21,746 nucleotides of DNA from Eimeria necatrix (taxonomy: Eukaryota; Apicomplexa; Conoidasida; Eucoccidiorida; Eimeriidae), in NCBI RefSeq assembly GCF_000499385.1, contig NW_013654522.1:1-21746 (forward strand), in the 5' to 3' direction. Below, piece by piece: positions 11,340-21,401 of the stretch (positions within the stretch are counted from its first letter, which is position 1; every line of letters starts with the position of its first letter). The notes beneath the pieces are model-generated. The model was not told the DNA's origin, did not search any database, and saw nothing but the letters and a program-made list of their open reading frames with translations. The position numbers and the translations under genes were made by a program.

Positions 11340-12225
11340 TGCTTGTCTGGAAAATGTAGATGTGTTCTATTAAGAGTATTACAGTTTTCCAATCACGCTG
11401 TGTGAGCGCTTTGCCGCACGGGAACAAAGAACAGACAAACTTGTAATGGGAAGCTGGCAGCCGCTTGTTGCATCAAGATGCGTGTCTAACACGAGCGAAA
11501 GGTTTCACGCCTGCTGAGTCTCACCTGGGGCTACTCCTGTATGGGGAGCAGAAGTCCTGTGCAGACTGAGGAGGTCAGATGAATGGAGCATAGTGCATAG
11601 CGTGCAACAACATGGCATAGGTCTCCGGCATGCGTGTTGATTGAGCTGGGCGTATGACACTGGACGCCGCTACACGCACAAGTATCATCATTGCATTTGC
11701 GTTTCAGGGCACGTTTTACGGTTTATAGGCAACTGAAAGAATCACACTGGGACTGCGTCCTGAACGGGATCCTCCAAGCACGTGTGAAGATTTTGAAACC
11801 AGCTTTGGTGTTGTGTCGTTGTAGTTTCTCCATAAAGCGAGAAGTAGAATGTGGTTTCTGTGTTTCAGGTAGTATGTGTCTCGGAGATCAGGCGTAGGAA
11901 CTGCTTAGTGTTTCGACCTAGCCACAAGAATGGCGTGATTTCTTCAGCGGAGAAATAGCTTTGGTACTTGGTAAAGGTGTTATGTTACTTTTCTGCGGTG
12001 CAGTTTTTCATTTTTTACGGAGGCGGTGAGCTTGCCGACGTGTACGAATCAGATAATGTTCTTCACCCAACGCCTTCGCTCCTTGCAGCCAAACGTATAA
12101 CCGGAAAAATAGGCCCAAGCAAGTTATCAATATGCAGCACTTTCCCAAAAATGTAGTGTGTTCAATCTAGAATTATTTTATGCGATTTCGCATTCCAAAC
12201 GCGACGGAACGTTGAACACATATAC
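11340..12225 (+). repeat. Short diverged unit (U-4), 785-bp spacing
   Basis: This copy aligns to the next one with a constant 785-bp offset: GGAAC at 11421 against 12206, and TGTTTCAGG at 11861 against 12646. Its front block carries AGCGTGCAACAACATGG (11599-11615) followed by GCATGCGTGTTGA (11628). The later block around 11700-12000 matches 12485-12790 at roughly three-quarters identity by eye. An arm at about 11346-11440 resembles the arm at 12045-12235, so the tail of a still earlier unit may be present. Relative to the 1.46-kb unit it is about half length, consistent with a large internal deletion. No coding frame is conserved between this copy and the next. Confidence 0.7.
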
Positions 12226-12235
12226 TTCCTCTTGT
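12045..12235 (+). repeat. Unit-end arm, direct copy (partner of inverted arm)
   Basis: This arm has a reverse-complement partner at 13135-13335. Shared blocks in order are GTTCTT, CCTTCGCT, the CAGCCAAACGTATAACC region, GGAAAAATAGGCCCAAGCAA, and ATTCCAAACGCGACGGAA. The end part, CCAAACGCGACGGAACGTTG, also resembles CCAGACACGAGATGCGTTG near 18351 in U1, which places this arm at the unit junction. It is not a transposon terminus as far as I can see. Confidence 0.65.
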
Positions 12236-13984
12236 GCTTTTCGTGTCGCTCTGAAGGCTTGTTTCATTTTGGCGTCTTATCGAGACAAGATACATGAAAT
12301 GTTGCATATATGTTTGGTGTCAACTCCTTGTGTGGTGCGTAGGAATCCCATCAAGACTGAAACGTTCAAATAGATGGAACGCAGTACGCAGCGGGCAGCA
12401 ACATGGTTCGTCCTCTTGCATGCATGTTGAGCAGACAGTATGTCGCTGGGCCGCTGTTGCTCACCAAGTTATCCGCATTGCATTTTATGCGTTGTAGTTA
12501 CTATGGTTGGTAGCCAGTTCAAAGGATCACGCTGAGACTACGTCTTAAACGGGATTCTTGAAGCGCGTGTGGAGATTTGGAAACCAGTTTAGGTGTTGTG
12601 TTATTGTATCTTTTTCATGATGCTGTATGTGGAATGTGGTGCTTTTGTTTCAGGCAGTATGTATCTCGGAGGGCAGGGGTAGAAGCTGCTTGGCGTTTCC
12701 ATTTAGCAATAAAAATGGCGTGCTTTCGTGACACAAAATTAGCTTTGGTTTCTGGTGGAGCTGCCGTGTTATCTTTTCGGAGTGTGGCGTTCCGAAATTT
12801 CCCCAGAAGGTACGCGTGCTGCCGCTGGAAAAGAGGGTGGCAACTGCGATTTTTCGCGCGTTGCTGATGCGATAGAAAACTAGAATTGAGCGTAGCATGG
12901 GCAGGCCTGCATGAAATGCAGGGTTTTACCGGCGTTCCGCTGTATATATCTGCTTACTACTCTTATTTGATGATCGGCGGTCGCGTCGTGAAGTTTTTTT
13001 GTTAGCTGGTCCGTCACATTCTGTGTGTGATTCACGGTAACGGGAGCAGGCGACGCAGACCCTGTAGGTCGTACGAGGACGAACCGATAAGCTATGGCTT
13101 TGAAGCAATTTGTCCTTTCCATGTTGGTCTAGGCATAATGAGTGTATGCAAGGAATTTTTGTAAGTTTTTTTGTTCGACATGCCGTCGCGTTTGGAGTTC
13201 GGAATCACACAAAGTGTTTCTACATTAGTCGCGCTGCGTTTCTTGCAAGTTGCTGAATACTGATCATTTGCTTGGGTCTATTTTTCTGTTTACACGCTTG
13301 GCTGGAATAAGCGAAAGCGTTCTGTAAAGAACACTAGCTGTTTTAACCATGGCTTGCAGGATGTTGACAAAAGCAAAAAAGAAACTCATTGGAGAGTACC
13401 GATTGGAGGGTGACCGCGAGTTGCCTCGCGACACACATGAAGGTCTGAGCATCGATGGAACTTGGTAACGCTGCGCTAGAATTTGGCGCTGTATGGAAAT
13501 GTGCGCGACTACGCTGAGTGCGTTTACGTCGACGAGGATTCTAGATGTTCAACAAGGGCAACGCTTCACATACATTGCTTGAGATGAGCTTGGTGCTCGT
13601 GCCGCATGCACCAGTCGCTTCACCAAGGTGCCGCGTGGACAGATTTCAAACGTGTACTTGAACATTCAACAGGTACATGCACGTGACTGAGATGGGCTGC
13701 AAGACATTTGCTGACTTGTCGACGGCAAAAAATTAACGCATACGCTTACGTGGGTGTTTTTTGCGCATCCCTGCAATTGGACAGGCCAGGCACGGAAAGC
13801 CCTAGCGTGGCAAGGACACTGCTGGTGCAGTGGCTCAAGTGCAGCTTCGAGGCTTTTGGCATGCGAATGATGACGAGGCTGCGGCGCATTGCATGCATAT
13901 GGCCAGGCAGTTTGCGTTCAGAAGGCAAGGCTTATTGCTTCGTGTGGGGGAATAGCCCCTGCTTTCGTCTTTAATTGATTGCAG
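12226..13984 (+). repeat. Long rearranged unit (U-3), about 1.76 kb
   Basis: The front block (AGCGGGCAGCAACATGG at 12390-12406, GCATGCATGTTGAGCAG at 12418) matches the copies at 11.6 and 14.2 kb; a 70-base stretch is about 86% identical to the 14.1-kb copy by hand count. The distal part keeps motifs of the 1.46-kb unit at correct internal spacing. CAAC-AG-GC, GCTTC-CAT-CATT at 13550 precedes GTGCTCGTGC by 43 bases, against 42 bases in U0 (17913 and 17955). Next comes TGATGACGAGG, then CGCA and TTGCA, at 13866. The unit is about 300 bp too long. The excess fits the inverted arm at 13135-13335 plus flanking DNA. An 88-codon frame at 13708-13974 overlaps the conserved motifs and is not recognisable as a protein. 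Confidence 0.55.
13135..13335 (-). repeat. Inverted copy of the unit-end arm
   Basis: Read on the minus strand, this segment repeats 12045-12235. TTATTCCAGCCAAGCGTGT, AACAGAAAAATAGACCCAAG and ACTCCAAACGCGACGG appear in the same order with similar spacing. Identity in the best 80 bases is about 80% by eye. It is the only inverted member of an otherwise head-to-tail array, with about 0.9 kb between the two arms, so it records an inversion or an inverted insertion inside U-3. I could not extend the inverted match confidently beyond these limits on either side. Confidence 0.65.
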
Positions 13985-15414
13985 GGGATACAGTTGGGAG
14001 GGTTATGTGTCATGCCAGTCTGAGGGCGTGTTTTATTTTGGCGCTTAATCGAGCGAAAACGCGAGGTATTGCACGTGGAGCTACTTCTGTATGGGGCGTA
14101 GGAATTCCATGCAGAATGAAAAATTCAAATAGATGGAGCCCAGTGCACAGCGTGCAGCAACATGGTTTGTGCTCTGGCATGCGTGTTGGGCAGCAAGTAT
14201 GCCGCTGGATCGTTGTTGCTCACTGAATTATTAGGCTCCATTGTTTGCAAGGAAAAGTTTCTGTTTGAGTTGGTCTGTTGGTTTGATCGCCGTTAGAGTT
14301 GCGTGACTGAGTAGAAGGGCGGCGAACAACAAAAGGTCACATTCTATATTAGGCGCCGTGGTGGGATGTAGGCAGAAGTGGAGTTGCCCTTTTCAGTTGA
14401 TCCCGCCTCCTGATTCACAGCTTTTTCGTCTGTAATGCAGCTCCCGAGACTCTGAGTGGGGACTCAAACTTAAAGAACTGCAGTATGTGTTGCTGCGATA
14501 ATGCAAACGTATTTATGAACTACGTACTCCTGTCCTTACTGATGCAGCTTCTTCATACTATGGTCTCTACATTTTCGCCTTTGCAGACGAATTCCAGGAC
14601 GCCTTTATTTCAGCACAATTCAGGGATACGAACAAATTCTAAGCAGTATCATAGTTCTGCATAGCATGCAAAGGAAGCAATTTCGTACGCAGGCGCGTAG
14701 TTGCTGCCGGGAGTGGCACTCGAATCATTTGTTGAATAATGAAGCCTCTCACAAACCTGCAGCACTATCGCATTCCACGCACCTCTTGATACGAGAAGAA
14801 AGAAGGTTCCATGAGACGTCTAGCTTGCATTGACTAACTAGATCCGTGAAAGCTTGCTGTTCAAGCCAAAGTAACCAAACAACAGTCACGTCTTTAGTAT
14901 ATGATCTGAGATATACAGAGCTTATTGGTATTTCTGGACGTAGACGAAAGTATTGCGGTATTGGCTTTTTACCCGTGAGACTGACTGTTTAGCAAAGTCT
15001 GGCTCAGAGGTTGTGCAACAAACTTCGGCTTTTACGCCTTTGATTCGTGCATTCTAGCACATACGGGTCATTGGGTGTCAGGATTGCCAGAGAAGCGAGC
15101 GGGCTACCAATTTGTGGCTGCAAAGTATTTTAAGGAAAAGCTTTAGCCGTATATTGTGGATATTGCTTTTAATCTACAGGCCGTAAGGCGAGCTCGTCCT
15201 AAATATTAAGTTAGTGCACTGAACACTGACGACGTATTCCGTATTCCGTGGACTGCTACTGGTTTGGAATTAATTTTTTATGTGATGCACTGAATCCAAG
15301 TTAGTAAAAAAGAACTTTCGATGCCGCTCAGACAGGCGCTGGCTTTGCCGCCTTTAAGCTTGCGATCCACTGCCGAACCTTCTCCCTATGCCAGCGACAT
15401 GTCCGTTATCCGGC
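13985..15414 (+). repeat. Decayed unit U-2
   Basis: The front (13985-14250) is a clear copy of the block at 12.23 kb, including TTCAAATAGATGGAGCCCAG and AGCGTGCAGCAACATGG (14149-14165). Beyond 14250 the similarity is weak but collinear with U0 at two periods. CTAG-CATA-TCA-TGTC at 15054 parallels 17964 (offset 2910), TGGACTGCTACTGGTTTG at 15249 parallels 18143 (offset 2894), and GATGCCGCTCAG near 15320-15331 parallels GCTCAG at 18225 (offset 2899). No gene is present; the interior (14260-15030) shows nothing else I recognise. Confidence 0.5.
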
Positions 15415-16869
15415 AGTTACTGCAGCTTAAAAAGATGTTATCAAATTTGTTCGTGGTTCGCGGTAAGCAGTAAATATCTAACACAGTGTCATCTCACAAT
15501 GCGCTTAACACATCGCGGCTTGACCAGCGTTGTCAGCCTTTTACTTTAATGCAAGCTGCATCAAGGTATAAGGCTGACAAAGCCAGCCAGAATAGAAAGA
15601 AGCCGCTGCGTTTTTGACATTATGCAAACTAGAGGAGAATGGTCACATAAAATCAGCCGCCCTTATGGAGCAATAAAGCTTTCCCAGCAAGATAACGCAT
15701 CATTCATTTTTGCGCCCTTCTGCACCGCAGACACAATCCATCATCAGCCAAACACTAACTGGCAGGCTGCGTAAAGTATGGTTATTACGGCCACGTTGTC
15801 CTCCTTACACGCTGCTCGCTTGTAGCCTACTGAAGTATAGTTCAGTCATGATGACAACAAATTCACAAAGTATTTGTCGGTACAATTAGAACTTCTGTAT
15901 GTTCGACAGTACACACTCCGAGAGCGATAACACTGTTGAGTAGCATCACTTCTTGGCATTCCATGAAGGTCACGTTGCAAACAACTGCAAGTGCCTTAAG
16001 CTACGCTAGTAGCTGTGGAAAATCATCGGCTTCTTGGAAAGCTTGACGTTGTCACTATAACTGTCTGTAAACGGGAAAAATGTCGTAGCGTACAAGCTGT
16101 GGCCTCAGCAAGCAAGAGACGCTACTTACTAATTTTCCTTGAAATGCACCAAACAAGGCTTAGGACACACACACTGGAGGCACAGGAAGTATGTTTGGAG
16201 CCAGCTTGCTCCCCAGTACTGTACAATGAGCATATAAGAGGCTTACTGAAGCGTTGTGGCCCACAATGCTTACCTTGGTGGTGAAAAGTTCTTCGATGTG
16301 GAGGTACATCTTTGAAGATGATTGTCCCCCGATATTGCAGCGAGTGCGCCTAGCGGAAAATAGGCGAATGCTGTGGTCTATCTGAATGCCAAGGGCTATA
16401 CCGTCTTCGCTTAGATTGTTACTGATCTTGCAAGTGATGTAGGCATGGTAAGAAAATTGGTGTTTGAAAAGGATCCTAAACGAGATACACTAACGTCACC
16501 CTGTACGAGCCAGCGTGTGAGTAGGAGATTTTGAGCATAACGTTTGGACTGTATTGCGGCTAGCCTAATGCGTTTACCATTCGAAAAGCATCATTCATCA
16601 GCCAGGGGTTGCTCACTATCCTGGCAGGATAAATTTTACAATTTATGGCGCTAATATTCAAAAATGGCCTGCACGAAAATCCTTTCCGGCAGTTCTGCAC
16701 TGCAAAAATACAGGGTAAACCGAGAGCTTCTCTCAAGACAAAGATTCGCAACAGCATCGACGTTTGCGTTCAGGCGAACTAACTAATTTTGGCAGCTGCA
16801 ATATCTCTCATTTGACTGCTTGCGAAGTGCGTATTGTGCAGGTTCTTTGAATTAGAGCTTGCAAAACGT
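15415..16869 (+). repeat. Strongly decayed unit U-1
   Basis: Weak but ordered matches to U0 lie one period to the right. AGAAAGAAGCC then GCTGCG at 15594 parallels AGTAAGAAGACTTGCTGC at 17062 (offset 1468). ATCAGCCGCCCTTATGG parallels ATCACGCCTTAAGTGG (offset about 1482). CGAGATACACTAACGTCACC at 16481 parallels CGAGCTAGTCATATTGTCACC at 17960 (offset 1479). AATGGCCTGCAC at 16673 parallels TATGGCCAGGAC (offset 1468). Identity is perhaps 55-65% where alignable. An 89-codon plus-strand frame at 16015-16284 has no recognisable product. Confidence 0.5.
15530..15580. other. 51-nt near-perfect hairpin
   Basis: The arms are TTGTCAGCCTT (15530-15540) and AAGGCTGACAA (15570-15580), a perfect 11-bp outer stem. 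After one mismatch there are six more pairs (15542-15547 with 15563-15568, one of them G-U), another single mismatch, then five pairs (ATGCA with TGCAT) closing a 3-base AGC loop. That is 22 pairs in 51 nt, far beyond chance for a window this size. It lies inside decayed unit U-1. It could be a fold-back element, a cruciform-forming site or a hairpin transcript; the sequence alone does not say which. Confidence 0.8.
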
Positions 16870-18328
16870 GCTTAACTTTAGACATGCCTACACGGAAGAC
16901 GTTGTGACACGCATTTCGGCTTACTCCAAACACCCTGTGTTTGTAGTAAGCCAAACTGCTTACATTATTCTCATCTCTTCAGATTAGCGCACTAATTTGA
17001 AGGAATGTCATGGGCTTCGCCAACTTAAGAAGGATCTTGGCATGATCATTGTGCCTTGGCCAGTAAGAAGACTTGCTGCATTTCTCCAGGCTGAATAAAC
17101 CCCAGAAGGGTAGTGTTCCATCACTCTGCTACATCACGCCTTAAGTGGGCATTGAAAAGAGGCACAGCCCTAAGCGCTGAAAACCGCCAGATACTCAGGA
17201 TGGAGGACCCTTTCCAAAATACAGAGGGTACGTTTGCACGCCTTTCTCCTTGTGTGCGTTTGAATAAGATTGCCTTCAAGACAATGACTAGAGGCGTTTT
17301 CTTGTATCTCAAAGCGTCGCTTTGGGCAGCAATTTTGAGTGTTTCGTCAAAGAAACTCGGGATGAATGGTGTATCAAGGTCTAAAACGTTGCATGTTCTT
17401 CTGGAAATGGCACGCTCTGCATTTGCCTCAGTTGGCTACTGAGAAGGCTGCACGTTTAGCAATACGTCTGCTAGTGAATACGGTAACTTTGCATTCCTGT
17501 CGGGACACATCAGGGTGCCGCTTCTCTTGCCTGATAGTTGGTTGGTGGCTCTTATCTCATGGTCCATACTTGATATGCTTTTCCCGTCATACAGCTTCTA
17601 GCCTATCCACTGATGCTTGCTTCAGTACATCGGAAAACTCCCAGAACTCTACGAAGCTGTAAAATCCGAATTTTTTCTTCGTCGGCAGGCATGGAGATCT
17701 GGTTTCGTTCACAGGAGGCATGCTTTTATGGACTTGCATGATGGCCCATTTCTGTGGTTGCATCAGTTTGACAGCTAGAATAATGGGATCCTACTTCCCC
17801 TAACCAGTCCACCAGCCTCTAACATGAAATACGCATTAGCGAATGTCGAAACGAACATTAAGCCGATTTGTAAACCATGCATTCGCAGTGGAGAGCCGGC
17901 TTCACTGGAAACCAACCAGTGCCGGCTTCGCATGCATTTATGTCTTTATTATTTGTGCTCGAGCTAGTCATATTGTCACCAAATGTCGAAACCACAGCTT
18001 CGCGTTTGCTCGATATGCGGTTCCTACACTTTCCAGCTCACAGTACCATGCCCCCACTCCACTGAATGCTTGTGCATCACGCCAGCGCTGCGACGAATCA
18101 TTTTTGCTCTCGATACGTTACGGGTCCTCTAGACTATAGGTATGGCCAGGACAGGATTTGATTATCCGATCGGCTCCAAAAAATCTATCTCGAAGAAATT
18201 CGAATGTAGCCTCCAATGCCACGCGCTCAGGTGATGAGACCGAGGAATTCTGAACGCAAAATTGCACTTTGTGCTACGAATGAAGCCAGCACTTTAGGTG
18301 TATATCACTGAACGACACCATCGCCAAC
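16870..18328 (+). repeat. Tandem unit U0 (first well-preserved copy)
   Basis: This is the first of three head-to-tail units; the shared block GGCATGATCATTGTGCCTTG begins at 17039, 18494 and 19951. The left 90 bases are alignable only loosely (for example GTTGTGAC-GCATTT near 16900 against 18366). Strong similarity starts near 16964 at CATTATTCTCATCTCTTCAG. Its left half is more diverged from U1 and U2, and its right end (18000-18328) is very close to U2. It contains an 80-codon frame (ATG at 17200, end 17442) that has the same length in U1 but shows replacement-dominated divergence, so I do not call it a gene. No promoter, rRNA or tRNA is evident. Confidence 0.95.
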
Positions 18329-19785
18329 AAATGTGCGAAGCTTTCAACATCCAGACACGAGATGCGTTGTGACGAGCATTTTGTTCTAATACAAACACAG
18401 GCGCGATTATATGTTCCCATTATTTTCATCTCTTCAGATTGGCACACTGATTTGGAGGTGTGTTGTGGGCTTGGCCAACATAAGAAGCATGTTGGCATGA
18501 TCATTGTGCCTTGGCCAGTAAGAAGACTTGCTGCATTTCTCCAGCCTGAATGAACCCCGAAATGAGCACTGTTCCATCACTCTGCTACATCACGCCTTAA
18601 GTGGGCGTTAGAAAAAGATACAGGCATTCGCGCTGAAAATGGGGAAATACTCACTATGGAGGAGCCTTTCCAAAATGCAGGAGGTACGCTTGCACGCCTT
18701 TCTCCTTGTGTGCGTTTGCGTGAGGATACCTTCAAGACACTGACTAAAGGCGTTTTCTTGTATTCCAAAGCGTCGCTTTGGGCAGGCATTTTGGGTGTTT
18801 CATCGAAGAAACTCGGGATGAATGGTGTATCAAGGTCTAAAACGTTGCATCTTCTTCTCGTAGTCCCATGCTCTGCATTTGCCTTAGTTGGCTACTGAGA
18901 AGGCTGCACGTTTAGCAATACGTCTACCACTGAATATGGTGACTTTGCATTCCTGTCGGGACACATCAGGGTACTGCTTCTATTGCCTGATAGTTGGTTG
19001 GTGGCTCTTATCTCATGGTCCATACTTGATATGCTTTTTTCGTCATGCAGCTTCTAGCGCATCCATTGATGCTTGCTGCAGTACATCAGAAAACTCCCAG
19101 AACTCTACGAAGCTGTAAAATCCGAATTTTTTCTTCTTCGGCAGGGATGGAGATCTGGTTTCGTTCACACGCGGCATGCTTTTATGGACTTGCATGATGG
19201 CCCATTTCTGTGGTTGTATCAGTTCGACAGCTACAATAATGTGATCGTACTTCCCCTAACCAGTCTACCAGTCTCTAGCATGACATGCGCATTTAAAAAT
19301 CCCTGAACCAGCATTACGCTGATTTGTAAAGCATACCATTCGCAGTGGAGAGTCGGCTTCACTGGACAGCAACCAGTGCCGGCTTCGCGTGCATTTATAA
19401 CTTTATTATTTGTGCTCGAGCTAGTCATATTGTCACAAAATGTCGAAGCCACAGCTTTGCGTTTGCTCGACATGCGGCTCCTACACTTTCCAGCTCGCAG
19501 TACCATGCCCGCACTCCAGTAAATACATGTGAAGCATGCCAGCGCTGCGGCGAATACTTTTTGCTCTCAATACGTTACGGGCCCTCTAGGCTACAGGTAT
19601 GGCCAGGACAGGCTTTGATTATCCGATCGGCTCCAAAATATCTATCTCGAAGAATGTCGAATTTAGCCTCCAATGCCACGTGCTCAGGTGATGAGACCGA
19701 GGAATGCTGAATGCAAAATTGCACTGTGTGCGACGATTGAAGTCAGGACTTTAGGTGTATATCACTGAATGACACCATCGCCAAC
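18329..19785 (+). repeat. Tandem unit U1
   Basis: 1457-bp unit. It is about 97% identical to U2 over the first 190 or so aligned bases (18361 against 19818) and noticeably less so in the middle and right part. The frame that runs 80 codons in U0 is again 80 codons here (18656-18898), with 28 nucleotide differences in 243 by hand count producing 19 amino-acid changes. At the right end U1 departs from U0 and U2 at shared positions, for example GGGCCC for GGGTCC and TCGAATTTAGCC for TCGAATGTAGCC. Confidence 0.97.
18474..18496. other. Short hairpin in U1
   Basis: An 8-bp perfect stem, GCCAACAT with ATGTTGGC, encloses a 7-base loop. The same stem with one loop change is at 19931-19953 in U2. In U0 the two arms carry changes that leave only the outer 5 bp intact. 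It sits close to the unit position that holds the much longer hairpin in U-1. Confidence 0.6.
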
Positions 19786-19930
19786 AAATGTGAGAAGCTT
19801 TCAACATTCAGACACAAGATGCGTTGTGACGAGCATTTTGTTCTACCACAAACACAGGCGCGATTATATGTTCCCATTATTTTCATCTCTTCAGATTGGC
19901 ACACTGGTTTGGAGGGATGTTGTGGGCTTG

Positions 19931-19953
19931 GCCAACATAGGAAGCATGTTGGC
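19931..19953. other. Short hairpin in U2
   Basis: Same GCCAACAT / ATGTTGGC 8-bp stem as at 18474-18496, 1457 bp downstream, with one A-to-G change in the loop. Confidence 0.6.
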
Positions 19954-20401
19954 ATGATCATTGTGCCTTGGCCAGTAAGAAGACTTGCTGCATTTCTCCA
20001 GCCTGAATGAACCCGAGACAAACAGTGTTCCATCGCTCTGCTGCATCAGGTCTTGAGTGGGCGTCAAAAGCGGTGTAGCCAAATGCGCAGAGAATCGCGA
20101 AATACTCAGGATGGAGGAGCCTTTCCAAAATGCAGGAGGTACGTTTGCACGGCTTTCTCCTTGTGAGCGTTTGCGTGAGGATACCATCAAACAGTGACTA
20201 AAGGCATTTCCTTGTATTCCAAAGCGTCGCTTTGGGCAGGCATTTTGAGCGTTTCGTCAAAGAAACTCGGGATGAATGGTATACCAAGGTCTAAAACGCT
20301 GCATCTTCTTATCGAATTTCCACGCTCTGCATTTACCTTGGCTGGCTACTGAGAAGGGTGCACGTTTAGCAATACGTCTACCACTGAATGCGGTGACTTT
20401 G

Positions 20402-20901
20402 CATTCCTGTCGGGACACATCAGGGTGCCGCTTCTATTGCCTGATAGTTGGTTGGTGGCTCTTATCTCATGGTCCATACTTGATATGCTTTTTCCGTCAT
20501 ACAGCTGCTAGTGTATCCATTGATGCTTGCTGCAGTACATCAGAAAACTCCCAGAACTCTACGAACCTGTAAAACCTGAATCTCTTCCTCGTGGGCAGGC
20601 ATCCACAGCTGGCTCCGTTCACACGCTGCTCACATGCGGCATGCTTTTATGGACTTGCATGATGGCTCATATCTGTGGCTGCATCAGTTTGACAGATAGA
20701 CTAATGTGATCTTACTTTCCCTAACCAGTCTATCAGTCTTTAGCATGAAATGCACATTAACGAATCTCGATACGAACATTAAGCCGATTTTTAAACCGTA
20801 CATCTACAGTGGAGAGTCAGCTTCCCTGGACAGCAACTAGTGCAGGATTTGCACGCATTTATATCTTTATTTGTTGCCGAGCTAGTCATACTGTCACAAA
20901 A
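20402..20901 (+). repeat. Exact 500-bp tandem duplication, copy 1
   Basis: It begins at CATTCCTGTCGGGACAC and ends at CTGTCACAAAA. I compared all 500 positions line by line with 20902-21401 and found no difference. Both copies lie inside U2. The equivalent segment occurs once in U0 and once in U1. Confidence 0.97.
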
Positions 20902-21401
20902 CATTCCTGTCGGGACACATCAGGGTGCCGCTTCTATTGCCTGATAGTTGGTTGGTGGCTCTTATCTCATGGTCCATACTTGATATGCTTTTTCCGTCAT
21001 ACAGCTGCTAGTGTATCCATTGATGCTTGCTGCAGTACATCAGAAAACTCCCAGAACTCTACGAACCTGTAAAACCTGAATCTCTTCCTCGTGGGCAGGC
21101 ATCCACAGCTGGCTCCGTTCACACGCTGCTCACATGCGGCATGCTTTTATGGACTTGCATGATGGCTCATATCTGTGGCTGCATCAGTTTGACAGATAGA
21201 CTAATGTGATCTTACTTTCCCTAACCAGTCTATCAGTCTTTAGCATGAAATGCACATTAACGAATCTCGATACGAACATTAAGCCGATTTTTAAACCGTA
21301 CATCTACAGTGGAGAGTCAGCTTCCCTGGACAGCAACTAGTGCAGGATTTGCACGCATTTATATCTTTATTTGTTGCCGAGCTAGTCATACTGTCACAAA
21401 A
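20902..21401 (+). repeat. Exact 500-bp tandem duplication, copy 2
   Basis: Identical to 20402-20901. The novel junction CACAAAA/CATTCC at 20901/20902 shows no microhomology: the base before copy 1 is G where the junction has A, and the base after copy 2 is T where the junction has C. It is either a very recent duplication or an assembly artefact. Confidence 0.97.

Noticed and set aside
17843..18139. Cys-containing frame (MSKPQL, then CS-CGS and CPH) recurring in U0, U1 and U2 as a possible zinc-binding peptide
   Set aside because: The U1 copy stops early, residues next to the cysteines vary, and the frame is short and outside any longer coding context.
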